Source: Flabesymbios commensalis
Lineage: Eukaryota; Annelida; Polychaeta; Terebellida; Flabelligeridae
Direction of reading: 5' to 3'
Assembly: GCA_964017125.1 (NCBI GenBank)
Contig: OZ024905.1
Coordinates: 39,072,979-39,136,978, forward strand
DNA length: 64,000 nt
The notes below the pieces were generated by a model. It was not told the origin of the DNA. It saw only the letters and a program-made list of their open reading frames with translations, and did not search any database. This document shows, piece after piece, positions 22,145-35,676 of this stretch. Within the stretch, counting starts at the first letter, position 1. The number at the start of each line of letters is the position of its first letter. The position numbers and the translations under genes were made by a program.

Positions 22145-22265
22145 CCAAAGGGAATCATCAGTACTGAAATGGAGAAAAAATGTTTTGAAAATCCATGGCT
22201 ATAAACTTTTCAAGGCTACAAAGAGAGGGGTAGAGAATGAAGCTGTACTACGCGCAGATAGGTAG

Positions 22266-22271
22266 AATAAA
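22266..22271 (+). terminator. candidate polyadenylation signal of gene 1
   Basis: AATAAA about 120 bases after the stop codon; the first such hexamer downstream. The 3' end itself cannot be fixed. Confidence 0.45.
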
Positions 22272-22439
22272 CGTATACGCACCATGGACGATATAACTAA
22301 AATAGTATGTAAATTAATCTGTTTACGCTGTTAGTTTTTAAAATGATATTCTAGAGTATAACGACGACCATATATTTTAAGATTCCAACGATTACTGTCA
22401 CTGTCAGCAAGAAACCACCATCAAGTAAACGTACTACAT

Positions 22440-22720
22440 TTTACCTCCACCAAGGAAGGTTATGTTTTCGGTCGTGTTGTTTTGTTTAATTGTCTGTCCG
22501 TCCGTCAGCTGGATTACTTACAAAGTGAGCGGATTTGACGAATATATCAGAGATGTGTCTCGAGCCAAGGAACAATCTATTACATTTTGGAGATTACCGG
22601 ATAACGATCCCGATCCAGGATCCTTATTACGATCCGGATCCAGAATTTTTTTTAAATTGTGTCTCGGGCCAAGGAACACTCCTGGAGGAGTTGCAATCTC
22701 TGACTGACTTTATATTTTTA
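22440..22720 (+). repeat. dispersed repeat with GGATTACTTACAAAGT / GATCCGGATCCAG core, copy 1
   Basis: Order CCACCAAGGAAGGTTATGTT, GTCTGTCCGTCCGTCAG, GGATTACTTACAAAGT, CAAGGAACAA, ACATTTTGG, GATCCGGATCCAG, GCAATCTCTGACTGAC. A second copy is at 44340-44570. This ordered set is a widespread non-coding repeat type in animal genomes; the short ORF over it is incidental. Confidence 0.7.
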
Positions 22721-25700
22721 AATATGGATTTTTAAACGTATATTTGACTAAATACATTTGACTGTTTGTCACTCAAATTCTGATCTGACTCACACTTTAT
22801 ACCTGTACAGTGGTGGACAGACATCTATAAACGCTGAATATTACTAGCCTAGTATGTTATATGTTATACCACATTGTATGTATTCCATCTATGTTTTACA
22901 TATATGTTTTTTGTGTTGTTATTTGTTATTTTTTGTTTTTCACAGGCACTTCGTCTTAATTTTGTAATTAGCCAATCCATTATTGTACTTGCCGAAATGG
23001 AATCGCTCGCCCGGCCCGGATTCAAGGCTAAATCTCGCCTCAAATGAATCAGTGTATACATGTGTGATTTACAAAATATTAATGGTGATAATATTCTAAG
23101 CTGTTTCTCTCTAATATTGTCAAATATAATAGTATTGTGTTATCACATTGTGTATACTATTATATACAGCACTACTTATCTTACATACTGCACTACTTAT
23201 CCTGATTTTGTAATTAGCCTACTTGCTATTTTTTGCGCATTGTGTATGTCTATACTGCCTTTTAGTAATGTTATAAAACATATTGTGTCAGAAACCTTTC
23301 TTTAATATTACACATACCAGCTTATTCATCTCATTTTCCCTGGTAGCTTAGTCAACACATTAGTATTCGTTTGTATTTTAGCATGTTTTATTTATTTTGT
23401 ATATTCATTACCTACCCAGAAAACACAAGAAATGGAAGGCTACAGAATAGGGAAGCGTACGATAAAATCTGATATTTCCGTTCTTCAACGAAACAAAAAA
23501 GTTTGTGTGAAGTTCACCAGAAAAAAAAATGTGTCTGTTTTCTTACAGACGTAAAAACATTTGCAACCAGCAAAAACTCTGCCCCCCCCCCCCCCCCGAG
23601 ATATCGAATCCGTCCCTAATCCGTCAGGTTTTCTGTGATGTACATGTGACATTTTTTTGTTTAAACTTCATTTATTTAAACAGGATTGCAAACACCGACA
23701 TGACCACTTGCTGCTCTCTTTAATGTGGCATAATGGGGTTCCAGTATGTATGAAGCTGGCCCAACAGTAAACTAACATTGTATCAATGTTTCGTGTGTAG
23801 CCTCCTACATATTAGATTCTATCCCCAGCGACTTCTACATAAATATGCCGCATTGAATAACGTTTGTGAAATTGAATGTATGTTAAAATGTCTATTACTC
23901 AACATAAGTAAAGTTTATTCTTTGAATTTTAGGGGTTAAATACTTATATGAAGAAGATTTTTTATTACTCTAACAAAGTAGTGCACTGAGATTCAAATCC
24001 TTATAGTCTATGAGCCAGGTAGGGTCATGTGTACCACAAAAAGGTACAATAATTAAATACCTGGATTTCTCCTGAAATTCAAGATAATGTGTAGGTAATT
24101 TTATTTGCTCCAGAACGATAATTGATGAGCTCATTGTACCGACAATGTGTGGTGAGATGTGCGCCATATGGGACAATGTTCCTAGCTTCTTTTTTCGATA
24201 CACAATGTATTTTTGACATAAATAACTAGACGATATTCGTTTTGGTTGCGAACCCTGATAACCATAAAACATCCAATGGATGTGACGTTGCGGACAAAAT
24301 GCATCATGTTAATAATATAAAATGTAGTCAAATAATGTAATCCGGATATAAATATTTTGTCAGGATAAAAAATATTCAAATGTGTTATGTTTGACCCTCG
24401 CGTTCAACAGTGATCTGGTATATTTAGGCTATCGTGATGTAGCATATAAGCAAGTAAAAACAACTGTTTATTAATTTTCAATACATTCCAAGTTATAAAC
24501 AATTTAAATTTGATTACCTCCTGTTGACCACTTGACAACTAAAGGTCACCCGGAGGCAATGTAAATATGTTATTGTATGCCGATATTTTTGTACTTTAAA
24601 GTCACATTTCTACACAGCTGTTTAAAAATCCACCCACGTTGTATTTCCAAAAAAGGAACGGATTCTTAACTGAATGCTTCATCTCACACTTAATGCATAG
24701 TTGTTTTCCATAGTGTTTCCTGGTGTTTTCCATTCTAGGGGCAGCTCCTTAAGTACTATGAGGGAACACTTTTAGTATGCAGGTCTTTTAGATACTCGAA
24801 TTATTATATTTTTTTTTTTGAAATTATCGCAGAAGTTGTTATAGCAGACATATGATAGAATATTTAAGTGTGCACTTTGTATTTACATACCGATGGCTGT
24901 GGCTCCTCTAAGGGGATAATACATGTAGGCCTAGTGTATATTGGTAGCTGACATCGAGAAGTATTGGATAAGAAAAAAAATACAACATATGTTCAGTGAT
25001 TCCAGCAACTAACTCATATCGCATCTTAGAGATATTTGCACACAGTACATCTCAGCAACGGTAATGGACAACAGTTACTGTTGTCTTTCTTGATATCTTA
25101 CTGCAGCATAGTTGTACTAGAGATATATTGAGAGCCATCACAAGTGTAGAAATACAATCATGTGACATCTACCATGTTGATTTGTGTCAATTATTCACAT
25201 TAGCTCTCAATTCGTCCTGCTGTCACACATACCAGATACATATATATCCAGTAGTTTATACCTACTTTGTGTGTGGATGCTTCTGTATATACTCAATTAT
25301 TGAATGTATAATTATTTATGGTATTTAATTTGCACGTGGTACGACAAAATTAAGCTTGAAGGCATGGGAAATAACGTACTACTATCTTTTATTTAAAATA
25401 TTAATATACCTGTGTTGCACTATGTATTATGTCATTGGCGTGCAAAGTGAAGAGGACAATTCTAATTTTACTTATATACACAAAAATACCATAATACGCT
25501 GCCAAATTAACATTTAGATATTTAACATATAAATGACTGCCACATTTGCATAGACCAACTAATTTGTTGTTGCTGATGATGGGAGAAGTTTATATACATT
25601 GTATTGAGTGATGCACCATACTAGTTTATTTTGGCAATTTATGATTATTTTTTGCCATTTATTAAAACTAAGTATTATCCTGGAGATTGTGGTACATTTT

Positions 25701-26209
25701 ATTGATTTTAAAATAATTTCAACATATCTATAAAATGTATATTGCAAATTGTATTTCAGTACAATAACATTTGGTCATGGTGAGTTCTTGAAACACGACC
25801 AGTTTCATTAAGTTCTACATACAGTTTAGCCTGCTATTGGTCGCAACAGTAATACAAAACAGACATCAGGTTAACCATCCTACTAACCTCATAATGTTCA
25901 TGGCAATACATGTTTTAAATCTAGAAAAGTAGGCCTATATATCCAGAAATGCAGAAACTGACATCCACCGAAAGAAATGTTTTCACATGATTGCTTTCCA
26001 TGCAACACACATGATCAGATAATACGTTCTGGCTCAAGTTTATGTATAAATGTTTATGAAGCAGGCCTATTGCTTAACGAAATATCTTCAGATACCATTT
26101 CAGGTTACTAGGACACATGTTTCTTGCAAGCATGTATGCTACTACTCAGAACAAGCAATGTGACTACGTACTAAAAGTCTGAATGAAAATACATATACAG
26201 ATATTTAGT
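22721..26209. other. intergenic DNA, no gene seen
   Basis: AT-rich with a C homopolymer at 23582-23597 and scattered TAGGCCTA words (24927, 25931). ORFs are short, lack domain signatures and are not bounded by convincing splice sites. Confidence 0.5.
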
Positions 26210-29200
26210 TGGTAATTGTTAGATATTGTTCAGTGTCGTGGCTCTTTCATCTGCATCAAACTTAACATTATAATGTTCCACATTTATCCATCAGCTTACG
26301 TCTAAAAGTGGAGCTTTTAATAATCATGACAATAACGTCGTATGTTTGATGGGTCTAGGTGGATTAATTTGTAAGCTACTACATAGGAACTGCTATCATG
26401 CAACAATATTTAGTTCTTGCTATATATTTTGTCAAAAGCACAATAATATTAATGTGTGCTTCTTGCGTGCTTGAGTTACTCAAAACAATCACTGTGTCAA
26501 AGTAGTCCAGGGCTATTAGATAATAACCCGGAACAAATTCGTAACAAGCTGAAAATTTCAGCATATGTTCTTGAAACCACATAGAAAAACATATCAAAAG
26601 TCCTCTAAAATCCGCCTGGTATTAGTGCCAGAAATTGGGGTATTAAGGGGTAAATAGGGGTAAACAATGGGTATTAACAATACATTTAAAAGTATTCAAC
26701 CTAAATTCATAAAATTTGTATCTAAATATATGTTTTAGCACCTGCGGAATAAATTAAAATGATTTGTATTAATTTTTCGCCACCCTTTCATCCCCAAAAG
26801 TGATAAATAGGAAAAATAGGGATAATATCCATAGCTTATGAGCTATTTGACCTAGATTCATAAAATTTGTATCTAGCATCAGCGAAAAAAGCAAAAACAC
26901 TCTTTTAACTACGGCGACATCCCTTTAATCGCCAGCAACAACTTTTTATATCAATTTTAAACCACCCTTTCCTCCAAAAAGTGGTAAATAGAAGTAAAAT
27001 TGGGGTAATAACCATAACTTAATGAATTATTTGAGCTAGTTTCATAATTTTTTTATCCAAACATACCCGGGGTGTTTAATATTATCATTTGTATTAATAT
27101 TTTACCACCTTTTCATCCCCAAAGCAAATAAATAGCATAATAACTACAAATTGTGAGCTATTTTACCTAGATTTATAAAATTGTTAGGGCCTACCTGGAT
27201 ATGTTTCACCATGGGAGAAAAAGTAAAAGCATTTTAAACTTATGCGACAACCAGCAACAAAAGGATATGATGCTGTAAAATCACCCTTTCATCCCGAAAA
27301 GTTTGTAAATAAGGGTAAGATGTGAGCGATATTTGACTTACTTAGATTCATAAAATTGGTATCTAGATTATATATTTGAGCATCCGACAAAAAATAATGA
27401 AACCGTTTTTAAAAGTTTAATAGTTTAAAATTTAATAGTTTAAGCTCTTTGAAATAAACTCGAATTAACTGTTTTATTGTGTGATTCACAATCTACATTA
27501 TACGAGAAAATACTTTTTCGGAATGCAAAGGTTGTTAAAAATGAATACAACATCATATACAATTTCGTTTTTTGAGATTAAATGGTGATGGTTGGTTTTT
27601 CTTTCAATTAGGCCCACAGTTTTTTGTTTGATGCTAGGACAAATATATAAATACCAATTTTATAAATCTCCGTCAAATTTATGGTTATTCTCATAATTTT
27701 CCATTATTTGCCACTTTCGGGAACGAAAGGGTTGTTAAAAATTGATATAAGTAGTTGTAGTGGATTCCTAAGGAGCTAAAACATATGTTTAAAAACAATT
27801 TTTGTAACTTTAGACCCCATCGTTCATAAGCTATGGTTATCACCCCCCATTTTACCCATATTTACCTCTTATAGAGAGGAAAGGACGGTTGAATATTGAT
27901 ATAAAAAATTGCTGTTGGTAATTAAGGAGAGGTCGCCAAATTTTAAAAATGTTTAAAAAAATTGTATCTGATGCTAGATACACAGTTTAGGAATCTAGGT
28001 CAAATAGATCATAAATTATGGTTATTACCTCTATTTTACCCCATTTACCACTTTTGGGGATGAAACGGTGGCTAAAATTAATCCAAATATTTTTAATGGA
28101 TTCCACAGGGGAATAAACATATGTTTAGATACAATTTTTATGGTTAAATAGTTTTAAAGTTATCGTTATTATTCCCTTTATTATCCCTATTTATCCCCTT
28201 ATTACCACCATTTCGGGCAGTAATACCAGGGGGATCTTAGAGGACTTTTGATATGTTTTTCTATGTTGTCTCAACAATATATGCTGAAATTTACGAGCTT
28301 GTTGCGAATTTGATCCAGGTCTCTATGAGTTTTAGACTAATACCCCTGGACTAATGTAGCAAATGAGTGAAAACGTGTACATATACACATATTTAGTTCC
28401 ATATTTATAATGTTTGGCCATCTTCTTTGCATAAAACGTAAGTTTGAAATATATCAGATATATATCCGCCTATATAAAAAAATAGAACTATAATTCCTAG
28501 TAGTTTTAAAATTGTGGTCAATAACGTATGTTGATTTGGAAAATACAATGTTAAATCATTGACACGGTGGGTTTGATTGTTACGTGATGACACATAATAA
28601 TCTACTACATCTGCTATCAAACCATTAGATCTAGTACATACATATAACTTGCCAAAAATACAATAATAAGTTTATGCGTCTTGTGTGATTGTGTTACCAC
28701 TCAAAACAATATTTATAACTGTGTAGCAAAAGCGTTAAAAATTATATGCACATATTCAGCTACATATTTTTTATGTTGTGAACATTTCATTTGCATCAAA
28801 CGTAACAATGAAATGGTACAGATATATATCAGCCTACATACCAAACATTCAACTATAATATCCAGTAGTTTTAAAATTATGGTGAATATTGGATCTTGCA
28901 TTGAAAAATAAAATGGTCAAGTAATTCATATGATGGGCTTATTTGTGAGGTGATACTATCCATTAAGCTACTACATAGAAACTGCTATCATGCAAATATA
29001 TTTACTACAGACATACACAATGAATAATTTGTGTTCCTCATATGATTAAGCCACGCAAAACAATCACTGGTACAACATTGTAAATATAATAATAAATTTA
29101 ATATAAAATTATCAGTTGCGTAATTTTATATTTTATCACCTGTTTACCTGCATTAAATTTAGTATCAGAATGTGTTAGATATATAGGAGTCTATAGCTCT

Positions 29201-29320
29201 AATATTGAGTGGTTTCAAAATTATCGTCGAAAACGTATGCATGATTACTGAAATGAAAAGAAAAATCATTGTGAGGGTGGGTTGATTTGTGATCAATGTG
29301 TGTCAAGTGTATTTAGCAGT
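26210..29320. repeat. tandem array of diverged ~330-bp units split by a foldback insertion
   Basis: Units at about 26210-26501, 28380-28735, 28748-29060 and 29063-29320 share CATATTTAGTT, ATCTGCATCAAAC-TAAC, TATATATCAGCCTA, CCAGTAGTTTTAAAATTATGG, CTACTACATAG-AACTGCTATC and CTCAAAACAAT in the same order. The first unit is interrupted by the element at 26502-28355. Confidence 0.6.
26502..28355. mobile_element. foldback element sharing ends with the 17285 transposon
   Basis: The ends read GTAGTCCAGGG and CCCTGGACTAAT. The terminal ~130 bases (AACAAATTCGTAACAAGCTG, ACATATCAAAAGTCCT) match the inverted ends at 17285-20825. The interior holds about five forward and four reverse copies of a ~165-base unit (CACCCTTTCATCCCCAAAAG, CCTAGATTCATAAAATTTG) turning around near 27470. 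The 8-base flank GTAGCAAA at 28356 equals the intact tandem unit near 28723, and GTGTCAAA lies at the left. Non-coding. Confidence 0.75.
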
Positions 29321-29329
29321 GATAGATAT

Positions 29330-30594
29330 TTGAATTATAGTATCTTTAAAAAACAGTTCGAACTGATTTTTTTTCTCCATCGCTAAATCACAGAAAATGT
29401 TCACCTGTTCCATGATTATGTAATGACATACCTTGACATCTCAATGTAGCGAGCGGATTGTATTATAACCTAGAGTGTACATATTTAGTATCCCAGAGAC
29501 AAAAAGAAAACTACGACGCTACAGATCGTGAACTTCTTTCACTACGAATAAATCTCTAAGATGTGAATCTCTTGATAAACTCTTAAAGATCTAAGCGAAA
29601 TTAATAATATCGTCAATTTTTTAAATGTTGAATGGTATAAATATTAATTTGGACTATGTATAATATAGTTATCAATCATCACTTCAACTGTGTATGGTAT
29701 TAATTTGCCTCTGTTATTTACATTATGTATTGTATAATTTTTGCTACTTTATTAAGTATATAACTATACTTCTCTCTGTATGTCTCCTAAGTGACCTTCC
29801 AGAATAAACACCTTGTTATGTTGTTATCTTTGTGGATTGTTTTCATTTTATTCTGTGAGACTCAAATACCTTGACCTCCTTTATTTTCACCGAGCTAGCT
29901 GATACAATGAAGTATGAGGGAGGGAGGTCTTATATAACATTATTTTCACCGAGTTGCATTCAAAACGGTTTCCGGTGACGTCACTGCGTTTCACAGAATA
30001 CGCTATGGTGTGACGCCGCCTTTACTTCCAATGGTGCCGTTACCTCTCATCTCAGATACATGTACAGCGCAATCACTTTACCACTAGGGTTGTTACATTT
30101 CCTCCCTAAATTATAAATCATGTTAATAGTGACATCCATTGGTGCGACTCTTTCATCAAATCATAAATCTTACATTTCTTCCAAAGTAAAATAAAATACA
30201 TATCAATAATTCAAAATAAGAGTTGTGTATTTTGTTGTCACAATTAAAATATATTGCTGTTTTAGTCATAGGGCCTAATTAATAAATTGTAAGAGCATAC
30301 CAGTCGTTTTACAAAAGATTGGTGTACTGAAATATATAGGCCTATCCTATAAAGACGAATATGTATATGTTTCCTTATGTTGACTATGATTACATTTTCA
30401 CCAGTTTATAAAATATTCGCGATAATAAATTTTATATCATGAACATATGTATTTATCAGGTGTCGAACAAGATATGGACATCCGCATCAGTTATCTATGC
30501 TATAAACAATTGCAATGGTACGGAATACTGTTTTTAGCCTCCTTGGAAAATGAGAGATCGCCATTTTGAGTCCCCCTCTGGCATTCAAGTTTTT
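29330..30594. other. intergenic DNA, no gene seen
   Basis: No coding frame or clear repeat; the segment 29930-30070 is more GC-rich but shows no ORF. Confidence 0.45.
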
Positions 30595-30830
30595 AAGAAA
30601 CAAAATGTTTCTTCGCCGCTCACTTGGAAAAAATCAATATTGTGGGGGATCTTCGTGACCGAGAGGTAGCGTGCACGGCCTCGGACGGCCGTGGAGCGAG
30701 TTTCGAAACCTGTGTCTGGAGAGTAGTGTCATCTCATTCATATCACCACCTTCAGGCGCTTCTCCTGGCTAAGTTTAGCCTATAATTTTGTGCACAAATG
30801 TGGCCTAAAACCACATGCATTTTATTTATT
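30595..30830 (+). mobile_element. SINE fragment, 5'-truncated and old
   Basis: Starts at the linker (AAGAAACAAAATGTTTCTTC) and keeps the second tRNA-like unit (TGACCGAGAGGTAGCGTGC) and the TGTGCACAAA tail region of the full copies, with many substitutions. Confidence 0.75.
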
Positions 30831-31457
30831 TTTCATTAGTGTACATTAATTCCTTCGGAGAATATAAATAGGACAAAAAAGGCGAGGGTTTTTTGTTGCC
30901 ATTGATGTCTTCGATGTTGGATGAAACAAATGTGTATTTAAATCTCAGTTACTTGTTATTTTATTTTTTAATCCTGGAAAAACAGTTTCTGGCAGTTAGA
31001 TTTTCTAAACCGCCGGGCGGAATACTTAAGTAATCAACCTGGGCGGTTTGCTATTTCGCCTTGGTGAATTGCAATTCCACTTGGATGGATTAGGATTCTG
31101 CTCGGGCAACTACTGTTCTACGGGAGTGGATGATAATTATACTTTTTTCCACCATATCCTAAATACACTTCCGTGCGATGCAAATCACTGAACATGCATG
31201 AGTGTATAATTATAGCCTCCGGCAAGATGTATTATAAATGATTTGTTGAAACCATTGAAGCTCATCCACAATACATAATACAACATGTTACATTCCGCAT
31301 TATGTAAAAAATTGATAGGTATTTATTAAAATACTCAAGGCATATCTTATCTATACTGCATGGGTATCATTATAAATGTTTTGATAGCCTCCCTTGAAAT
31401 CATCTTTCTACTAATCGGGAGCACACCGTTACGATCATGGCTCTATATCCAGGCTAC

Positions 31458-31770
31458 GGGGGCGGGGGCCCTTGGGTTGTGGTTAGAACCGCTGCCTCTC
31501 ACGCCAGAGTTCGGGGTTCGGTTCCCGGTCTCGGCGGTTTGAAAGAAACAAAAATGTTTCTTCCCCATCCACGTGTGAAAGTCAGTATTGTGGGGAGCCT
31601 CTGTAACCGAGAGGTAGCGTGCTCGGCCTCAGACCGCCAGGACTCGAATTTCGAATCCTATGTCTGGAGGACAGTGTCATCTCAATCATCTCACCATCCT
31701 CAGGAGGTTCTCATGGCCCAGTTTAGCCTATATGTGCACAAAGGTGGCCTAAAGCCCGATTCATTGCATT
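31458..31770 (+). mobile_element. dimeric tRNA-derived SINE, full copy 2
   Basis: Flanked by the perfect 14-base direct repeat TATATCCAGGCTAC (31444-31457, 31771-31784). Same two-unit structure as 4931-5250 with the tail ATTCATTGCAT. Confidence 0.9.
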
Positions 31771-31784
31771 TATATCCAGGCTAC

Positions 31785-32510
31785 CTCCAAGATTATAGTA
31801 AATTATTGGAAAGATCTGTATCACATTCAAATGCGGCTATGTTTTTTGGAAAATAAAGTTGGTACATGGGATTTGAAGAGCGCGAAGCACTATCTCAGTA
31901 TTAGCAGCTGTAAGTAAAGCATTTTTGTATGTGTATGATGATGAATCCTTTCGAATTAAAAACCCTCTGTTTTGATGGAGGTCGGTGCCATCTGATACAT
32001 CTGAAGAGGCTGTCTGGACCACTTCAGTCATGTGCGCCAATAGAACTCACTTATTGATTCATTTGACTGCGCAACACTATTTTTGATTATTTTAATTTTT
32101 TCATCAATGACATCTCTCACTGCTTCCTGTTCAAACATAATTATGCATTTTATGTGTTATTACAGAATAAGAGCATACTTTTTACTTTTGGCTTGACCGG
32201 ATTTAAATCTATCAGATCCACAATGATCGTAAGTCCTTGGCGTTGCGAGGTCATCTGGGAGAGTGCTGCAGACAGTCACTACAACGCAGGATAACATCAT
32301 AGACACTTATTAAAGCTATCACAATGATAAAAATGTGTGGAGCTAATATCACTCCGAATAAAAAAATATATATAAATATATTCCAGTAAGGGATCTCACT
32401 AAACGGAAATCAATTGGCCAAGTTGGCCATGTTTTGGCTCTGAAAACTCGGCCAAGTTTTGCGGCATTGGCACATTTTGTGAATGTACAATGTACATAGT
32501 TTGAGGAATG
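31785..32510. other. intergenic DNA, no gene seen
   Basis: Only short ORFs without family features and an AT-rich stretch at 32340-32385. Confidence 0.4.
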
Positions 32511-32523
32511 TTCTCCGTGTTCG

Positions 32524-32833
32524 GGGCGGGGGCCCTAGGGTAGTGGTTAGCACCGCTGCCTTTCACGCCAGAGTCCGGGGTTCGGTTCCCGGTCTCGGCG
32601 GTTTGAAAGAAACAAAATTGTTTCTTCCCCATCCACGTGTGAAAGTTAGTATTGTGGGGAGCCTCCGTGACCGAGAGGTAGCGTGCTCGGCCTCAGACCG
32701 CCAGGGCTCGAATTTCGAATCCTGTGTCTGGAGGAAAGTGTCATCTCAATCATCTCACCATCCTCAGGAGGTTCTCCTGGCCCAGTTTAGCCTATATGTG
32801 CACAAAGGTGGGCTAAAGCCCGATTCATTTCAT
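32524..32833 (+). mobile_element. dimeric tRNA-derived SINE, full copy 3
   Basis: Flanked by the perfect 13-base direct repeat TTCTCCGTGTTCG (32511-32523, 32834-32846). The B box GGTTCGGTTCC is at 32579-32589; the second unit is TGACCGAGAGG ... TTTCGAATCC; the tail is ATTCATTTCA. Confidence 0.92.
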
Positions 32834-33619
32834 TTCTCCGTGTTCGCCGAACGTTCCCCCGAAATTTTGAAAATGTTCAAAAGACGAGAAAAATTGGGAA
32901 AACTTGGGGAATGTTTGGAGAAGATTTGGAAATTTCACTCTGTCACAAAATGAGCGTGACGGAGTTGTGTGTGACGCAGTGGTAATTTACTCACATTTTC
33001 AACCACAGGGGAAAATATGGCTGCTGGATAATGACAGAAAGTGCAGAAATGGCACCAGGCAGTGGTGTTTTTTAATTTCACATAGAAGTCATCTGCCTAA
33101 CTGCAAATGTTCATGTTTTAACGACCGTGACGGAGTTGTAAGATAAAAGTATACTGTTAAAGTTCGAACTGGAAATTCAATAAAAAAATCTTGATAGAGG
33201 ACCCCAATGTCACAATTTCAATTTATATGCTTCAGATAGACCACCATAGCTCTGCGGATGCTGTCTGACCTCCGTGGAGTGAGGACGTGTTTTTTGCTGA
33301 GTGCCTTCGCTGTGATTTTCTACACCTTCATCTCTGTTCTCAGCATCAATACACAAAGTTAAGTACATTTCTAAGTTAACTTGTGTAAAGAAGTATAAAA
33401 TTAGGCATAAAATAAATCAAAAATATAATTATTAAACAATATTTAGGTGGATTGTGTACACAGGTGAGCGACAATACCTCGACCTACTGTACACGTTCAC
33501 GCTCTTTGTATTAGCCCACATTTCTCTATCGACCCTTTGTCTGCCGTAAGTTTCTTTTTCCTGTTTAACAGGGTTACACTGGAAAGCCGTAGGCCCACAT
33601 TGTGATCCGATACATCAAT

Positions 33620-35671
33620 ATGGATAGCATCAGCAATATTGACAACCAGCTATTTCACTTGCTGTGCAATTTGGATCGTGAAAATGCACCAGATGTTATA
33701 GGAGAAATGGTCGCATGCTTAGATAGAGAAACATTAGATGAAAATAGACAATTTATATTTGCTGATGCCAAAGAGAGATATTATGAAGATCTCTTTGCCA
33801 AAGGGTTACAAAACCAGGAGACCCTTATACCAAGGAGACGAAACCGCAACGAAGCCGATGCAATCGTTGCCGGCGATATTGTAAAATTATACATGTATGG
33901 AACGAGACAAACATGTGAATTCCCACACGAAACTCTGGCTGGCATGGGATTTTGTCTTGATATGTCTAGTACAATTGACCAACACGACAGTGTCCATTTA
34001 CTGAAAAACGAAACGTACCCAGAACATAGAGGGTCAGCTGTGGGTGTCCCTAAATCCCCGTCAATATGCGTGATCAACGAAACAATATTAAGCAATACAA
34101 CAGGGGTCAGAATGTCAAATCAACATGGCACGTCCACCCCCCTCCTTAGCAACCTGACTCGACCTGTGAGTGACATGTCTTCAATCCAGGAGTCTACTGT
34201 GTTAATACCCCTGAACTTGGACCCCCATTTAAGCCTGCCCACTGTGTCAAAAATTCGCCGTGAACGAGTCAATCAAAATAACTCTAAATACAAGCAAGAC
34301 TTACTGAATGACCTAACAAACTTTGGTTTTAATATGGACTCCGTATCTACCCCACCACCCGATGAGCTAGCTCCAAATATGGATGCTAACTACTCCAGCA
34401 TTAACAACAATCAAAGAAATGCGGAAATTCTGAAATTAAAAAAAACAATTGTGTCACTGCGTCAAAATCTGGGAGAGAGCAACAACAAGCTGCAATCACA
34501 AACAATAAAAAACGAGAAATTAATATCTGAATTAAAAACACTACGAGGCCAAATCTCAAAGCGCAAAAAAGAATCAGTGAAGCTGTTAAAAGCAAAAGAT
34601 ACATTATTAAAAGAAAAAATTAACCTGCGAACATAACTAAGGGAAATAAGACAATTCCTGGATGAGCAAAGCAAACAAACCTGCCAAGCTACAACCTTAA
34701 ATGAAGAGAGTGTAAGTAGTGATGAGGAGGGTGTATGGGAGTATGCCCATCGAAACCGTAAAAACAAACGAAGATGTAGACCTGTGATGTACAGTAGTAG
34801 TACTAGTAGTGATGCCAGCAGTATCAGTAGCAGCAATAGTAGCAGTAGTAGTAGTGGTAGCAACAATATCACTGATAGTAGCTCCGTTAGTAGAAGCCAT
34901 AGTGGCAGCGATAGTAGCAGAAGTAGTAGACCTAAAACTAGCAGCCATCAGAAAAATGAACGTCCACAAAGAAGAAGTATGATCACCGAAAATCAACCTG
35001 ACAATAGTCATGATAGTACCACCACCGCAAATAATAGGCGTGACAAATGTACAAAAAAACGCTGCGATAATAGTGATAACAAGAAAGAAACTCAGCTTCC
35101 CGACGCCACAACCATGCAAGACAGAACTATGAAAAACAAATGTGTAATAGGTGACTCTAACATGCGTGGATTAGCCACACAATTAAAATCAAAACTGACA
35201 AATCCGGAGTCGGTATGTGTATACAAAACTTCGGGTATGAAAATAGCACACTTAACTACCCGACTACCAGGATATGTAAATGAGGATACAGAGGCTGTAA
35301 TAATCCATCTCGGGACAAATGATATTGGTGATCAAGCGAACAAGGCGATGCAGGATATTAACAAACTTACTAAACAAATGACTGCTCTACACAATACACA
35401 CTTCTATTTCTCGGAAATTCCCCCCAGAAGCCAAAATAAATATAATACCTTAATTCACCGTGTGAACAGCCACATACGAGATATATGCTCAAAATTGAAA
35501 AATGTTGACTATATGCCCACACCCGTAACGAAACAACATCTGAGCCGTGGTGGAATACACTTAAACGAGAAGGGACAACAAAAACTGACTGCGGCTATGG
35601 CTGAAGTTTTCAACAACCATGCAGCAACCGGTCAGTCTTTTCATATACCAACCATCATAACAAGGACATAG
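33620..35671 (+). CDS. LINE ORF1, coiled coil plus SGNH/GDSL esterase-like domain, one internal stop
   Basis: The first ATG is at 33620 (MDSISNIDNQ); the frame is open to 35671 except for one TAA at 34634-34636. In order: an N-terminal part with a Cys/Arg-rich stretch, a lysine-rich coiled coil (about 34420-34700), a serine-rich linker (34785-34935), then the esterase-like domain (about 35130-35620). That domain shows CVIGDSNMRG (block I, catalytic Ser), HLGTNDIGD (GxND block) and GGIHLNEKG (block V His). Where the family normally has Asp in D-x-x-H, this copy reads G-G-I-H. In this LINE group such ORF1 proteins are thought to bind RNA and act in retrotransposition particles. Confidence 0.8.
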
Positions 35672-35676
35672 CAAAC

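Noticed and set aside
22462-22735. Two overlapping ORFs of 66-81 residues
   Set aside because: They cover a dispersed repeat also present at 44340-44570, where the frames are not kept.
26500-28355. Possible CRISPR-like array from the regular internal repeats
   Set aside because: The units are long, diverged and inverted about a centre, with terminal inverted repeats; this is a eukaryotic foldback element.
33781-35119. Minus-strand ORFs of 104-140 residues over the LINE
   Set aside because: They are shadows of ORF1, partly of its serine-codon run.
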